From positions 72,908 through 136,907 of the forward strand of contig NZ_JAHZCJ010000011.1 of assembly GCF_019422935.1 (NCBI RefSeq): a stretch of 64,000 nt of DNA. Reading direction: 5' to 3'. The notes below the pieces were generated by a model that was not told the DNA's origin, ran no database searches, and worked only from the letters and a program-made list of their open reading frames with translations. Position numbers and translations under genes: made by a program. This document shows positions 1-8,220 of the stretch, piece after piece (positions within the stretch are counted from its first letter, which is position 1; the number at the start of each line of letters is the position of its first letter). Source of the DNA: Desulfovibrio sp. GTDB lineage: Bacteria > Desulfobacterota > Desulfovibrionia > Desulfovibrionales > Desulfovibrionaceae.

Positions 1-439
1 GGAACCAGTTTTTTACAAAAACGCTTTGCAGCGGGTAGTACATGCCCTCGCCAACACCAAGTATGATCCGGCTGGCGATGATGATCGCAAACGTAGAGGC
101 AACGCCGCCCAGGAACAGAGAGGCCGTCCAAAGGCCGATGCAGAGCATCATGGATTTGCGCGGCCCCAGGTAGTCGCCTATGGGAGCCAGCAGCACGTTT
201 GCGACGCCATAGGCCGCAAGAAATACGGACATCATCATGCCGATCTGAACGGGTGCGCCTTTGATGCCCATTTCAATAAGAAAAGGATCGTTGGCGGCCA
301 AGACCGAGACGTTAACGCGGTCAAGGTATGCTATGAATATCCCGATGAACAGACAGAATACAACGATGAACCGCTTTTTTGTCGGTTCTTCGCCCACATC
401 TTTTACTGCATTTGCAGGGGAAATAACGCTTTCACTCAT
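1..439 (-). CDS. MFS transporter, ACS (anion:cation symporter) family, 3' part cut off by window edge
   Basis: Translating leftward from ATG at 439 gives 146 residues with no stop before base 1, so the C-terminal two thirds lie outside the window. The N-terminus has a short cytoplasmic tail, a first membrane helix ending in YLDRVNVS, then alternating hydrophobic helices and a GDYLGPRKSMM loop. YLDRVNxS after TM1 and G-D-x-x-GPRK between TM2 and TM3 are hallmarks of ACS-family MFS carriers, which usually import organic anions such as sugar acids or tartrate. AGGGAG sits just 5' of the start. It is divergent from the LysR gene at 664, which probably controls it. The substrate cannot be told from this fragment. 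Confidence 0.85.
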   Translation of the reverse strand, partial: MSESVISPANAVKDVGEEPTKKRFIVVFCLFIGIFIAYLDRVNVSVLAANDPFLIEMGIKGAPVQIGMMMSVFLAAYGVANVLLAPIGDYLGPRKSMMLCIGLWTASLFLGGVASTFAIIIASRIILGVGEGMYYPLQSVFVKNWF

Positions 440-663
440 ATACTCTCCCTTTGGCGATTTCTCTATGAGCAGCCAATGCGCTTTTGCTGTAATCATATTG
501 CGCCGTTATCAATCAGTTCGTTTCCATTGCAGGCTACCGGTATTGCCTATATGGAGTTTCTATTGTCACGACTATGCTGCGTAAATCCAGATGGGTAAAA
601 TTGTTTTTATTTGTCGATTAATAAGATAAAGTTATTGAAACAGCTAAATGACAGGAAAAACTT

Positions 664-1614
664 ATGCAATTGACGCTGCGTCAAATTGAGGCATTTCTGA
701 CGGTTGCAAACCTGCGTAGCTTCACTGCTGCAGGGGCTTCCTTACACATAACCCAAAGTGCCGTGAGCAACCTTATCAAGGATCTTGAGGCACAGGTCGG
801 CGTACCGCTTTTTGACCGTACATCGCGCTTCGTCTCACTGTCCCCCGATGGACGGGAGATGCACACGCTGGCCCAAAAAGCCTTTCACGAATTTTTGCTT
901 ATGGAAAAATACGCCGCAGATCTTAGCAGCCTGCGCGCGGGCAGAGTGCGCGTTGTGGGCGCGCCGCTTATCGCCTGCACACTGTTGCCACTGCTACTCG
1001 CGCACTTCAAGAGGGCCCAACCCGCCATACGGGTTGAGCTGGTGGATCAGCCCATGGCGCTGGTGCAATCAAGTATACAGCAAGGGGATGCAGAAGTCGG
1101 TTTTGGCCCGGCCCGACTGCCGGAGACAGACATTATCGCCCGCCATTTTTTTACCACCCCTGTGAGCATGCTCTCACGTCCGGATCACCCACTGGCAGGG
1201 CGGCACAGCACCTGGAGCGAGGTCAAGAAGGTTCCCGTGGTTGCGGTGGGCAGGGAATCAGTGGGCTATATCGCCGCAGATGTGGGTACGCAGCCGCCGT
1301 TTACCATTGGTCATGTGGTCAACCAGATGCCAACGGCATTTGCCCTGGCCGCAGCAGGTTGCGGCGTTGCGCTGGCTGGACGGTTTTCACTGATGCTGGC
1401 ACGTGGCTATGGCCTTGTGGCTACCCTTCTGCACGCCCCAGTTCTGTACCGGGAAATGCAGATGTACCTGCCTGCCGCGCGCAAACTCTCGGACGCTGCC
1501 GCCACATTTGTGGATTTCGCCACGCAGTTTGTGAAAGATCACGATCCCAACACACTGGATTCAGCCACTGTTGCAGAACTGGCACCGCCGCTCAGCACAC
1601 GCAGAGATGCCTGA
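664..1614 (+). CDS. LysR-family transcriptional regulator
   Basis: A 316-residue protein of normal LysR length. Residues 1-62 form the winged helix-turn-helix (LTLRQIEAFLTVANLRSFTA opening, then SQVALF-like GVPLFDRTSR), followed by a substrate-binding domain of two alpha/beta lobes at about 90-295. The ATG at 664 is preceded by GACAGGAA. It is divergent from the MFS gene at 439 across 224 bases, the usual arrangement for a LysR protein and the transporter it controls. The effector is unknown. The region between them is AT-rich, but I could not pick a convincing T-N11-A operator. Confidence 0.9.
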   Translation: MQLTLRQIEAFLTVANLRSFTAAGASLHITQSAVSNLIKDLEAQVGVPLFDRTSRFVSLSPDGREMHTLAQKAFHEFLLMEKYAADLSSLRAGRVRVVGAPLIACTLLPLLLAHFKRAQPAIRVELVDQPMALVQSSIQQGDAEVGFGPARLPETDIIARHFFTTPVSMLSRPDHPLAGRHSTWSEVKKVPVVAVGRESVGYIAADVGTQPPFTIGHVVNQMPTAFALAAAGCGVALAGRFSLMLARGYGLVATLLHAPVLYREMQMYLPAARKLSDAAATFVDFATQFVKDHDPNTLDSATVAELAPPLSTRRDA

Positions 1615-1643
1615 TCACAGGCGGCTGCCTGCCTTAGCAGTAT

Positions 1644-1673
1644 AAAAAAACGCCCCGCTAAAAAGCAGAGCGT
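1644..1673 (-). terminator. Rho-independent terminator of feoA-like gene
   Basis: On the minus strand a 9-bp stem (1665-1673 with 1650-1658, two G-U pairs) closes a short A/T loop and is followed by seven T residues. It lies about 40 bases after the stop codon at 1712. Confidence 0.8.
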
Positions 1674-1711
1674 CTGAACACGCACGTCTGGCAGGACTGA
1701 AAGCAAGCGCC

Positions 1712-1960
1712 TTAGTTGTTTGCTTCAGCGGGCTGCACCATGATGGCCCCGGCCTCCCGTCGGCGCAGAGCAATGGTAACTTCTGCGCAACGCAGGGCCA
1801 GAGGATCGCGCAGGGGCGCATAGCCCACTACAGAAACAGGCATACCCGAGCCCAGCCCCATGTCGCGGATGCGCCGCGCAAGTTCACCCCGGGCATTGAT
1901 GCTGACAATACGAGCCACGTCGCCCACCTTGAGGGACGTGAGAGGAATAACTGAATCCAT
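1712..1960 (-). CDS. feoA: FeoA-domain protein (ferrous iron transport accessory)
   Basis: 82 residues forming one SH3-like FeoA domain: IPLTSLKVGDVARIV at the start, RRIRDMGLGSGMPVSVVG in the middle and DPLALRC..VTIALRRREA near the end, all family signatures. FeoA is a small cytosolic partner of the FeoB ferrous iron permease. No feoB flanks it, so this is either an orphan copy or feoB lies elsewhere. A Fur-like palindrome at 2001-2015 supports iron regulation. The gene has its own terminator, so it is probably monocistronic. Confidence 0.85.
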   Translation of the reverse strand: MDSVIPLTSLKVGDVARIVSINARGELARRIRDMGLGSGMPVSVVGYAPLRDPLALRCAEVTIALRRREAGAIMVQPAEANN

Positions 1961-2000
1961 TGCGCCTCCGGGAAACCTTTAAAAAACTGCCTAGCCAAAA

Positions 2001-2015
2001 ATAACATTCATTTTC
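2001..2015 (-). promoter_or_regulatory. Possible Fur box upstream of feoA
   Basis: The minus strand reads TGAAAATGAATGTTA, which matches the 7-1-7 Fur consensus TGATAATnATTATCA at 10 of 14 arm positions. It lies 41-55 bases before the feoA start, within an AT-rich stretch. The position and gene function fit, but the right half is degenerate. Confidence 0.4.
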
Positions 2016-2211
2016 AATTTACTGATCATCAGGCCCAGCGTCAAGAAAAGATGCCGTTGGCAACCTGCGGCTATCGCGCCCCTCAATATCCAGCGCGGCA
2101 GGCTCCAGCCGCTCCTCTCGACCATACGGCCCGACTCTGGCATGATGCCTTGCAGCGGGAGGGTCGCTTGCCTCCACGCCCTTTCCGGCACACGTCAACA
2201 ACGGACAAGCC

Positions 2212-2904
2212 ATGAGCATCCTGAAAAAAGTTCTGGAACGGGGCCTCACCCCTTCCAACGTCATAAGCTACCTGTGTTTGCAGATCATGCGCGTGAACGG
2301 CGCGTTCTGGGGCACCCTGCGTCTGCGGCTCAAGGCCCTTGCGCTGGGCGTACAGGTGGGCGCTGGCGTGTCGGCCCACGGGCCTGTGGGCCTGCTGCGC
2401 TGGCCGGGCAGCCGCATGAGCATTGGCGCTGGCGCAAGCCTTATTTCTTCCTGGCGGCGGGCCACGGCTGCGGCATTGGCCCATCCCGTGCGGCTGCGCA
2501 CCTTCGGCCCCGGAGCCAGCATTGAAATCGGCCCCGGCTGCCAGTTGAGCGGCACGTCCATCACCGCGCGCTCCAAGGTCATACGCCTTGGGCGTCAGGT
2601 CATGGTGGGCCCCAACTGCGTTGTGGTGGATTCCGACTTTCACGCCCACTGGCCGCCGGAAGCCCGCGCCACAGAACCCGGCATGGAAGGCGACCGCCCG
2701 GTAACTATTGGCGACTATGCGTGGATTGGCATGAACTGCCTTATCCTCAAGGGCGTAATCATTGGCGAGGGGGCCATCATAGGCGCTGGCAGCGTGGTCA
2801 CGCGCGACGTGCCGCCCTTCTGCCTTGCCGCTGGCTCGCCCGCCCGCGTGCTGCGCTGCCTTAAGCCCGGCGAAAGCGCGCAGCAGCCCGTCACTGCGGA
2901 ATAG
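2212..2904 (+). CDS. Left-handed beta-helix (hexapeptide repeat) acyltransferase
   Basis: 230 residues. From about residue 100 the chain runs in imperfect hexapeptide turns (IEIGPGCQLSGTSITARSKV, later ITIGDYAWIGMNCLILKGV and IIGEGAIIGAGSVVTRDVPP), ending in AAGSPARVLR. This is the trimeric LbH fold of the NodL/LacA/maltose-acetyltransferase group that O- or N-acylates sugars. The N-terminal 90 residues carry weaker repeats. The acceptor is probably a surface glycan precursor, but no glycan cluster surrounds it. It ends 11 bases before the helicase start and may be co-transcribed with it. Confidence 0.85.
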   Translation: MSILKKVLERGLTPSNVISYLCLQIMRVNGAFWGTLRLRLKALALGVQVGAGVSAHGPVGLLRWPGSRMSIGAGASLISSWRRATAAALAHPVRLRTFGPGASIEIGPGCQLSGTSITARSKVIRLGRQVMVGPNCVVVDSDFHAHWPPEARATEPGMEGDRPVTIGDYAWIGMNCLILKGVIIGEGAIIGAGSVVTRDVPPFCLAAGSPARVLRCLKPGESAQQPVTAE

Positions 2905-2915
2905 GTCGCTGCACG

Positions 2916-5900
2916 GTGTCTGTGGGGGAATATATCACGGCGCTGCTGGCTTCGGAAAAGCTGGGCGCGCAGGTCACGTGCCACAAGCTCTTTCCGCCAG
3001 TGGAGCCATGCTACGCGCCCACGCGCCTGCCCTGGCCCGCTGCCATCAGCCGTGCCCTTGAGCAGCGCGGCATCAACGAGCTTTACAGCCATCAGGCCCT
3101 TGCCACAGACCACATCCGCGCCGGGCATTCCATTGTTGCGGCCACGCCCACGGCCAGCGGCAAAAGCCTTATCTACAACCTGCCCGTGCTCGACCGCTAC
3201 CTGCGCGACCGTGACGCCCGCGCCCTGTATCTCTTCCCGCTCAAGGCTCTGGCGCAGGATCAGCTTGGCGCGTTCAACGCTCTGGTGGAGGGCTGGCCCA
3301 AGGAGGCCCGCCCCACTGCCGCCCTGTATGATGGCGACACCACCGACCATTTTCGGCGCAAAATCCGGCGTAACCCGCCCACGGTGCTTATCAGCAATCC
3401 AGAGATGCTGCACCTCGGCATTCTGCCCCACCACGAGCAGTGGGCGGAATTTCTGGCGGGTCTGAGCCATGTGGTTGTGGACGAGGCCCATACCTACCGG
3501 GGCGTGTTTGGGGCGCACATGGCCCAGGTGTTCCGGCGGCTCAACCGCATTGCCGGACGCTACGGCGCACGGCCCGTCTATGTGCTGTGCACGGCCACCG
3601 TGGGCAATCCCGGCGAACTGGCAGCAGCGCTGACCGGCACGGATGCGCCAGCAGCCACGCCTGCCCTTACAGGTCTGGATTCTCCGGCGCAGGTTCCGTC
3701 CTCCGCTCCTGCCGCCCGTATAACAGATGCGCCAGTGGTTATTGACCAGTCCGGCGCACCGCAGGGCCCACGGCACTTTGTTTTTCTCAATCCGGAGCAA
3801 AGCCCTGCCACAGCCGCCATCGACCTGCTCAAGGCGGCGCTGGCCCGCAACCTGCGCACCATAGTTTACTGCCGCTCACGGCGCATGACAGAACTTATCA
3901 GCCTGTGGGCCGGACAATCTGGCGTATTTTCCGAGCGAATCTCCGCCTATCGCGCGGGCTTTCTGCCAGAGGAAAGACGCGGCATCGAGGCCCGCATGGC
4001 CTCGGGCGAGTTGCTGGCCGTGGTCAGCACCAGCGCGCTGGAACTGGGCATAGACATTGGCGGGCTGGACGTGTGCATCCTTGTGGGCTACCCCGGCACG
4101 GTCATGGCCACCCTGCAACGCGGCGGGCGCGTAGGCCGCGCCCAACAGGAATCCGCCGTTATCGTGGTGGCGGGCGAGGATGCGCTGGATCAGTATTTTG
4201 CCCGCAATCCCGAAGATTTTTTCAGCCGCCCTGCGGAAAAAGCCGTGGTCAACCCGGACAACGAGGTCATTTTGACCCGCCATCTGGAATGCGCGGCGGC
4301 AGAAATGCCCCTCACCCCCGGCGAAGCCATGCTGGCAAGCCCTGCTGCCCGCGCCGCCGCCCGCGCGCTCAACGCCAAGGGACTATTGCTGCAATCTGCG
4401 GACGGCACCCAACTGCTGGCCGCCCGCAAGCGGCCCCAGCGGCATGTGGATTTGCGCGGCACAGGCCAGACCTTCAGCATTGAAGATCAGGACGGCCAGA
4501 TCATCGGCTCGGTGGATGGCTTTCGCGCATGGCAGGAGACGCACCCCGGCGCTGTTTACCTGCACAGGGGCCGCAGCTACGTGATTGAAGAGATGGACCC
4601 GGCCCGCGCCCGCATTGTGGCCAAGGCCGCCAAGGTCTCGTGGTTTACGCGCACGCGCGGCCAAAAAAGCACGGATATCCTTGAAGAAGTCGAGCGGACA
4701 TCGCTGGGCCGCGTGCTTGTCTGCCGTGGCCGCCTGCGCATCACCGATACCGTGACCGGTTATGAGAAGCGTTCTACATCTGGCAACCGCCTGCTCACCA
4801 TCACGCCGCTTTCCGCGCCGCCGCAGGTTTTTGAAACCGAAGGCCTCTGGTACGTCATACCAGACAGCATCCGCGCCTCGCTGGAAGAACGCTTTCTGCA
4901 CTACATGGGCTCCATCCACGCCCTTGAGCATGCTGCCATCGGCCTGCTGCCCCTGCTCATTATGGCCGACCGCAACGACTTTGGCGGTATTTCCACCCCG
5001 CTGCATGCCCAGACCGGGCTGTCGGGCGTATTCATTTATGACGGACTGCCGGGTGGGGCGGGCCTGACGCGTCAGGCCTTTCCCGATGCGCGGGCCCTGC
5101 TGGAAGCCACCTTCAAGGCTGTTGCCGCCTGCCCCTGCGAGGACGGCTGCCCCTCCTGCGTGCATTCGCCCAAGTGCGGATCCGGCAACAGACCCATCAG
5201 CAAGATCGGCGCGCTGGAGCTGCTGCGCGAAATGCTGGCCCCCGGCACGGAAGGCGATGCCCTGTGCCGCAACCTGCGCATCAGCCCCGCCCCTGACAGG
5301 CTGGATATGGAATCGCTGGACGCAGCCTCTGCCCTGGCGGCAGCGCCCCGGCCTGCGGTTTCGGCTCTGGATTTCATCAATGAAGGCAGCCAGACCGAAG
5401 CCGCGCACACTGCAATGGAGGAAGAATCCATGAGCAAAAAGCACTCCGCGCCGGACAACCAGAACAGTCTGTTCGGCGCTAACGGCCTTGCGCAATCCGG
5501 CTCCAGCGGCAGCACCCCCGCACCGCAGGGGGCGACCAGCGGCACACCGGGCGCACAAAGAACAACTACCTTTGATGCCGCAGGCCTGTTGACGCACATT
5601 CCCGTGCCGCCGCCCAAAAATTTTGTGGTCTTTGACGTGGAAACCCGGCGTTCCGCCGCCGAGGTGGGCGGCTGGAACCGGGCCGACCGCATGGGTGTGA
5701 GCGTTGCCGTGGCCTACGACAGCAAGGCGGACGACTATTTCTCCTACCAGCAGGAAGAGCTGCCCGCATTGTTCGAGCGCCTGCACGCGAGCGACCTTGT
5801 GGTGGGTTTCAACAGCCTGCGCTTTGACTACGCCGTGCTCTCGCCCTTTGCGCTCTTTGATCTGCGCACCCTGCCCAGTCTTGATCTTTTGCAGCGCGTG

Positions 5901-6155
5901 TACGAACGCCTGAACTACCGCCTTCCACTGGACAATCTGGGCCAGGCCACCCTGGGCGAACCCAAGAGCGCCGACGGTCTGCAAGCCCTGCAATGGTGGA
6001 AAGAAGGGAGGCTGGAAGATATCGCCACGTATTGCCGCAAGGATGTGGACATCACACGCCGCCTTTATCTGCACGGTCTGGAGCAGGGCTTTTTGCTGTT
6101 CAGCAACAAGGCTGGCTCCCGTGTGCGCGTTCCTGTGGATTTTCACCAGCGCTGA
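2916..6155 (+). CDS. MrfA-like (YprA) superfamily 2 helicase fused to MrfB-like (YprB) DEDD exonuclease domain
   Basis: 1079 residues from a GTG start. The helicase part has Walker A TPTASGKS (77-84), a VVDEAH Walker B box near 190, a TSALELGIDIGGLDV helicase-C motif, and QRGGRVGRA (motif VI). A DUF1998-type region ends in a four-cysteine cluster CPCEDGCPSC...C near 738. This order is that of YprA/MrfA, which repairs mitomycin-type lesions in Bacillus. After a low-complexity linker (about 840-895) comes an RNase H-like nuclease: FDVET (D907, E909), VGFNSLRFDYAVL and YCRKDVD, giving a DEDD set with YxxxD. In Bacillus the nuclease MrfB is a separate protein. A strong internal start lies at 5430. 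No frameshift is evident at the junction. Confidence 0.85.
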   Translation: MSVGEYITALLASEKLGAQVTCHKLFPPVEPCYAPTRLPWPAAISRALEQRGINELYSHQALATDHIRAGHSIVAATPTASGKSLIYNLPVLDRYLRDRDARALYLFPLKALAQDQLGAFNALVEGWPKEARPTAALYDGDTTDHFRRKIRRNPPTVLISNPEMLHLGILPHHEQWAEFLAGLSHVVVDEAHTYRGVFGAHMAQVFRRLNRIAGRYGARPVYVLCTATVGNPGELAAALTGTDAPAATPALTGLDSPAQVPSSAPAARITDAPVVIDQSGAPQGPRHFVFLNPEQSPATAAIDLLKAALARNLRTIVYCRSRRMTELISLWAGQSGVFSERISAYRAGFLPEERRGIEARMASGELLAVVSTSALELGIDIGGLDVCILVGYPGTVMATLQRGGRVGRAQQESAVIVVAGEDALDQYFARNPEDFFSRPAEKAVVNPDNEVILTRHLECAAAEMPLTPGEAMLASPAARAAARALNAKGLLLQSADGTQLLAARKRPQRHVDLRGTGQTFSIEDQDGQIIGSVDGFRAWQETHPGAVYLHRGRSYVIEEMDPARARIVAKAAKVSWFTRTRGQKSTDILEEVERTSLGRVLVCRGRLRITDTVTGYEKRSTSGNRLLTITPLSAPPQVFETEGLWYVIPDSIRASLEERFLHYMGSIHALEHAAIGLLPLLIMADRNDFGGISTPLHAQTGLSGVFIYDGLPGGAGLTRQAFPDARALLEATFKAVAACPCEDGCPSCVHSPKCGSGNRPISKIGALELLREMLAPGTEGDALCRNLRISPAPDRLDMESLDAASALAAAPRPAVSALDFINEGSQTEAAHTAMEEESMSKKHSAPDNQNSLFGANGLAQSGSSGSTPAPQGATSGTPGAQRTTTFDAAGLLTHIPVPPPKNFVVFDVETRRSAAEVGGWNRADRMGVSVAVAYDSKADDYFSYQQEELPALFERLHASDLVVGFNSLRFDYAVLSPFALFDLRTLPSLDLLQRVYERLNYRLPLDNLGQATLGEPKSADGLQALQWWKEGRLEDIATYCRKDVDITRRLYLHGLEQGFLLFSNKAGSRVRVPVDFHQR
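5417..5432 (+). promoter_or_regulatory. Internal Shine-Dalgarno and in-frame ATG in front of the nuclease domain
   Basis: GGAGGAAG at 5417-5424 lies 8 bases before ATG at 5430, which is exactly in frame with the large helicase gene (codon 839). Initiation here would make a 241-residue protein carrying only the nuclease domain. The site falls at the start of the low-complexity linker, just where a domain-releasing start would be expected. Confidence 0.5.
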
Positions 6156-6170
6156 GATCGCCTTAGCCGG

Positions 6171-6209
6171 AAAAAGCAAAACGCCCGCAATTGCGGGCGT
6201 TTTGCTTTC
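6171..6209. terminator. Bidirectional terminator between helicase and panB
   Basis: A perfect 36-base palindrome (6173-6208) with a GC-rich centre (CGCCCGC/GCGGGCG) and A/T-rich arms forms an equivalent hairpin on both strands between the converging genes. Confidence 0.85.
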
Positions 6210-6230
6210 AAATATCTGTGACAGGCAGCG

Positions 6231-7064
6231 TTATTTCAACTTTTTCAGCGTCTTCTCCATGCCTTCCGGCAGGGGATAGCCGTGATCCTCGCCGGGGAAC
6301 GCGCCTGCGCGCACTTCACGCGCATAGGCCTCCACCGCCGAGCGCAGGCTCGCGCCCACTTCGCCAAAGCGTTTGACGAAGCGCGGCAGGTGGCTCAGGG
6401 TCATGCCCGTCATATCCTGCCACACCAGCACCTGACCATCGCAGCCAGCGCCTGCGCCGATGCCGATAACCGGGATGGACAGGGCCTGGGTCACGCGCTC
6501 GGCCAGGGGCGCGGGCACGCATTCCAGCACCAGGGCGAAAGCCCCGGCTTCTTGCAGGGTGCGGGCATCGTCCAGCAGTTTCTGAGCCGCAGCCATGCTT
6601 TTGCCCTGCACCTTGAACCCGCCAAAAGCGTTCACCGATTGCGGCGTGAGGCCAAGATGCCCCATGACGGGAATGGAGGCCCGCGTCAGCGCCCGCACTT
6701 CTGCGGCAAATTCCGCGCCGCCTTCAAGCTTGACCGCCTGGGCGCGGCCTTCTGTCATGAGCCGCCCGGCGTTGCGCACGGTTTCTTCCACAGAAACATG
6801 GTAGCTCATAAAGGGCATGTCGCAGACCACAAGGGCTTTTTGCGCACCGCGTGCCACGGCGGCGCAGTGGCGCACCATGTCGTCCACAGTGACGGAAAGC
6901 GTGTCGGGATAGCCCAGCATCACCATGCCCAACGAATCACCAACAAGCAGGGCATCCACCCCGGCCATGTCCATGACCCGCGCGGTGCTGTAGTCATAAG
7001 CCGTCAGCATGACGAGCTTTTCCTGCCCTTTGGCCTCGCGGAAGGTAACTATGGTGTTCTTCAT
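6231..7064 (-). CDS. panB: 3-methyl-2-oxobutanoate hydroxymethyltransferase (PanB)
   Basis: 277 residues, normal PanB length. It uses methylene-THF to hydroxymethylate 2-oxoisovalerate to ketopantoate, the first committed step of pantothenate synthesis. Motifs: MLTAYDYSTARVMDMAGVD, LVGDSLGMVMLGYPDTLSVT, VKLEGGAEF, IPVMGHLGLTPQSVN and IPVIGIGAGAGCDGQVLVWQ. The ATG overlaps the stop of the ureohydrolase gene (ATGA), so the two are translationally coupled. panC is also in the window but 46 kb away. Confidence 0.97.
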   Translation of the reverse strand: MKNTIVTFREAKGQEKLVMLTAYDYSTARVMDMAGVDALLVGDSLGMVMLGYPDTLSVTVDDMVRHCAAVARGAQKALVVCDMPFMSYHVSVEETVRNAGRLMTEGRAQAVKLEGGAEFAAEVRALTRASIPVMGHLGLTPQSVNAFGGFKVQGKSMAAAQKLLDDARTLQEAGAFALVLECVPAPLAERVTQALSIPVIGIGAGAGCDGQVLVWQDMTGMTLSHLPRFVKRFGEVGASLRSAVEAYAREVRAGAFPGEDHGYPLPEGMEKTLKKLK

Positions 7065-7948
7065 GACTGAGCCTCCTTCTGGTTGGCATCGTGGGCCAGA
7101 CCCATGATGAGGTGGGTAAGCTTGGCAGCCGTAAAGTCCGCATGGTGCAGGCCCTCAATGGGGGCCAGTTCCACCACGTCCAGTCCCACCACACGGCGAC
7201 CCGCCACGCAGCGTTCCAGCATGTACTGGGCCTCGCGCCAGTTGATGCCGCCGGGCGAGGGCGTTCCTGTTGCTGGCATGATGGACGAATCAAGCCCGTC
7301 CACATCAAAGGTGATGTAAATGTTCTTGGGGAAATCCTCGGGCAGGGGCAGCTCCGGCAGGCCCACGCGGGCAAGGAAGTAGGCGTCGTAATGGGTGACG
7401 TTGAACTTCTTGCGGATCTCGGCTTCTTCCCGGCAGAAATCGCGCACGGCAAACTGCGTGAGCGGCAGGCCGAGGTCGGCCACGGCGCGGTACATGACGC
7501 TGGCGTGTGAAAAGGGGCTGCCCTCATACTGGGGCCGCAGGTCGGCGTGGGCGTCAAACTGCACAACGCCAAAGGGTTCGCCCGTTTTTTCAGCCTGCCG
7601 GGCCAGCGCACGTAAGGCCCCGAGCGTCACGGTATGCTCGCCGCCCAACACCACAGGCACTGCCTCGCAGGCAATGGCATGGGCCACAGCGGCCTCTATG
7701 CGGTCAAGCGTGTCGGTTATGGGGCCAGCGCAGTCCACGGCCTGAGCGGTAAAAAAACCTGACTCGCCAGGTGCGAATCCGCATTCCCAGGCTTCAAGCT
7801 GATGCGAGGCGGCAAGCAGAGCCTGAGGGCCTTTGACCGTGCCGCCGCCATAAGAAACGCTCTGCTCCAGAGGAACGGGGATAATGTGAAACCCTGCTTG
7901 CTCCGGCGCAGACTGGGGATATTCAGAAGCCAGAAACTTGTCTTGCAT
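7061..7948 (-). CDS. speB: Ureohydrolase (agmatinase/SpeB family)
   Basis: 295 residues. Binuclear manganese ligands are visible: GGEHTVTLG (His), FDAHADLR (DxHxD) and FDVDGLDSSIMPATGTPSPGG (DxD). The family cleaves guanidino compounds to urea plus an amine; agmatine to putrescine is the commonest role, but guanidinobutyrase and guanidinopropionase share the fold. I chose ATG 7948 because the upstream in-frame extension runs through a terminator-like hairpin (7971-8007). The stop overlaps panB. A carboxynorspermidine dehydrogenase at 37634 suggests polyamine synthesis in this organism, which favours agmatinase. Confidence 0.85.
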   Translation of the reverse strand: MQDKFLASEYPQSAPEQAGFHIIPVPLEQSVSYGGGTVKGPQALLAASHQLEAWECGFAPGESGFFTAQAVDCAGPITDTLDRIEAAVAHAIACEAVPVVLGGEHTVTLGALRALARQAEKTGEPFGVVQFDAHADLRPQYEGSPFSHASVMYRAVADLGLPLTQFAVRDFCREEAEIRKKFNVTHYDAYFLARVGLPELPLPEDFPKNIYITFDVDGLDSSIMPATGTPSPGGINWREAQYMLERCVAGRRVVGLDVVELAPIEGLHHADFTAAKLTHLIMGLAHDANQKEAQS

Positions 7949-7970
7949 GTGATCCTGCCGTGATTTGACA

Positions 7971-8007
7971 TAAAAAAACGGCCCGCTTGGGGAGGCAGGC
8001 CGTTTTG
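7971..8007 (-). terminator. Terminator-like hairpin in the speB leader (possible attenuator)
   Basis: On the minus strand AACGGCC (8004-7998) pairs with GGCCGTT (7983-7977), followed by seven T residues, and the T-run ends 23 bases before the speB start. It is too far (over 200 bases) from the upstream gene's stop to be its natural terminator, so premature termination control of speB-panB is plausible. Confidence 0.6.
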
Positions 8008-8069
8008 GTTGGAGGAGACTGTCAGCAAAAGAAAGGAAGGTACTTTCCAAGCTGCAATGGCCGTGCCAC

Positions 8070-8110
8070 AAAAAGCAGCATACGAATAATCATATAACAT
8101 GCTGCTTTTT
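8070..8110. terminator. 12-bp inverted repeat in the 8221-7948 intergenic region
   Basis: AAAAAGCAGCAT (8070-8081) and ATGCTGCTTTTT (8099-8110) form a perfect 12-bp stem with a 17-base loop. Each strand ends in a run of five T, so it may end transcription of the leftward gene at 8221 and insulate the speB leader. Confidence 0.5.
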
Positions 8111-8220
8111 ATTGGTAATTTTTTACAGCCTCGCAATGGGCGCGTTAAAAATGTTTAACCCCTCGTACCTGCGCCCTGCCTGGAAGGCGCAAAACTGTAC
8201 AAAATATTTTCTTGCACAGC

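Noticed and set aside
26..598. Plus-strand ORF of 190 codons at the left edge
   Set aside because: It overlaps the minus-strand MFS gene, whose translation shows clear ACS-family motifs; the plus-strand product is low-complexity antisense.
4383..6179. Minus-strand ORF of 598 codons inside the helicase gene
   Set aside because: Antisense shadow of a GC-rich gene; the plus-strand frame has all helicase and nuclease motifs.
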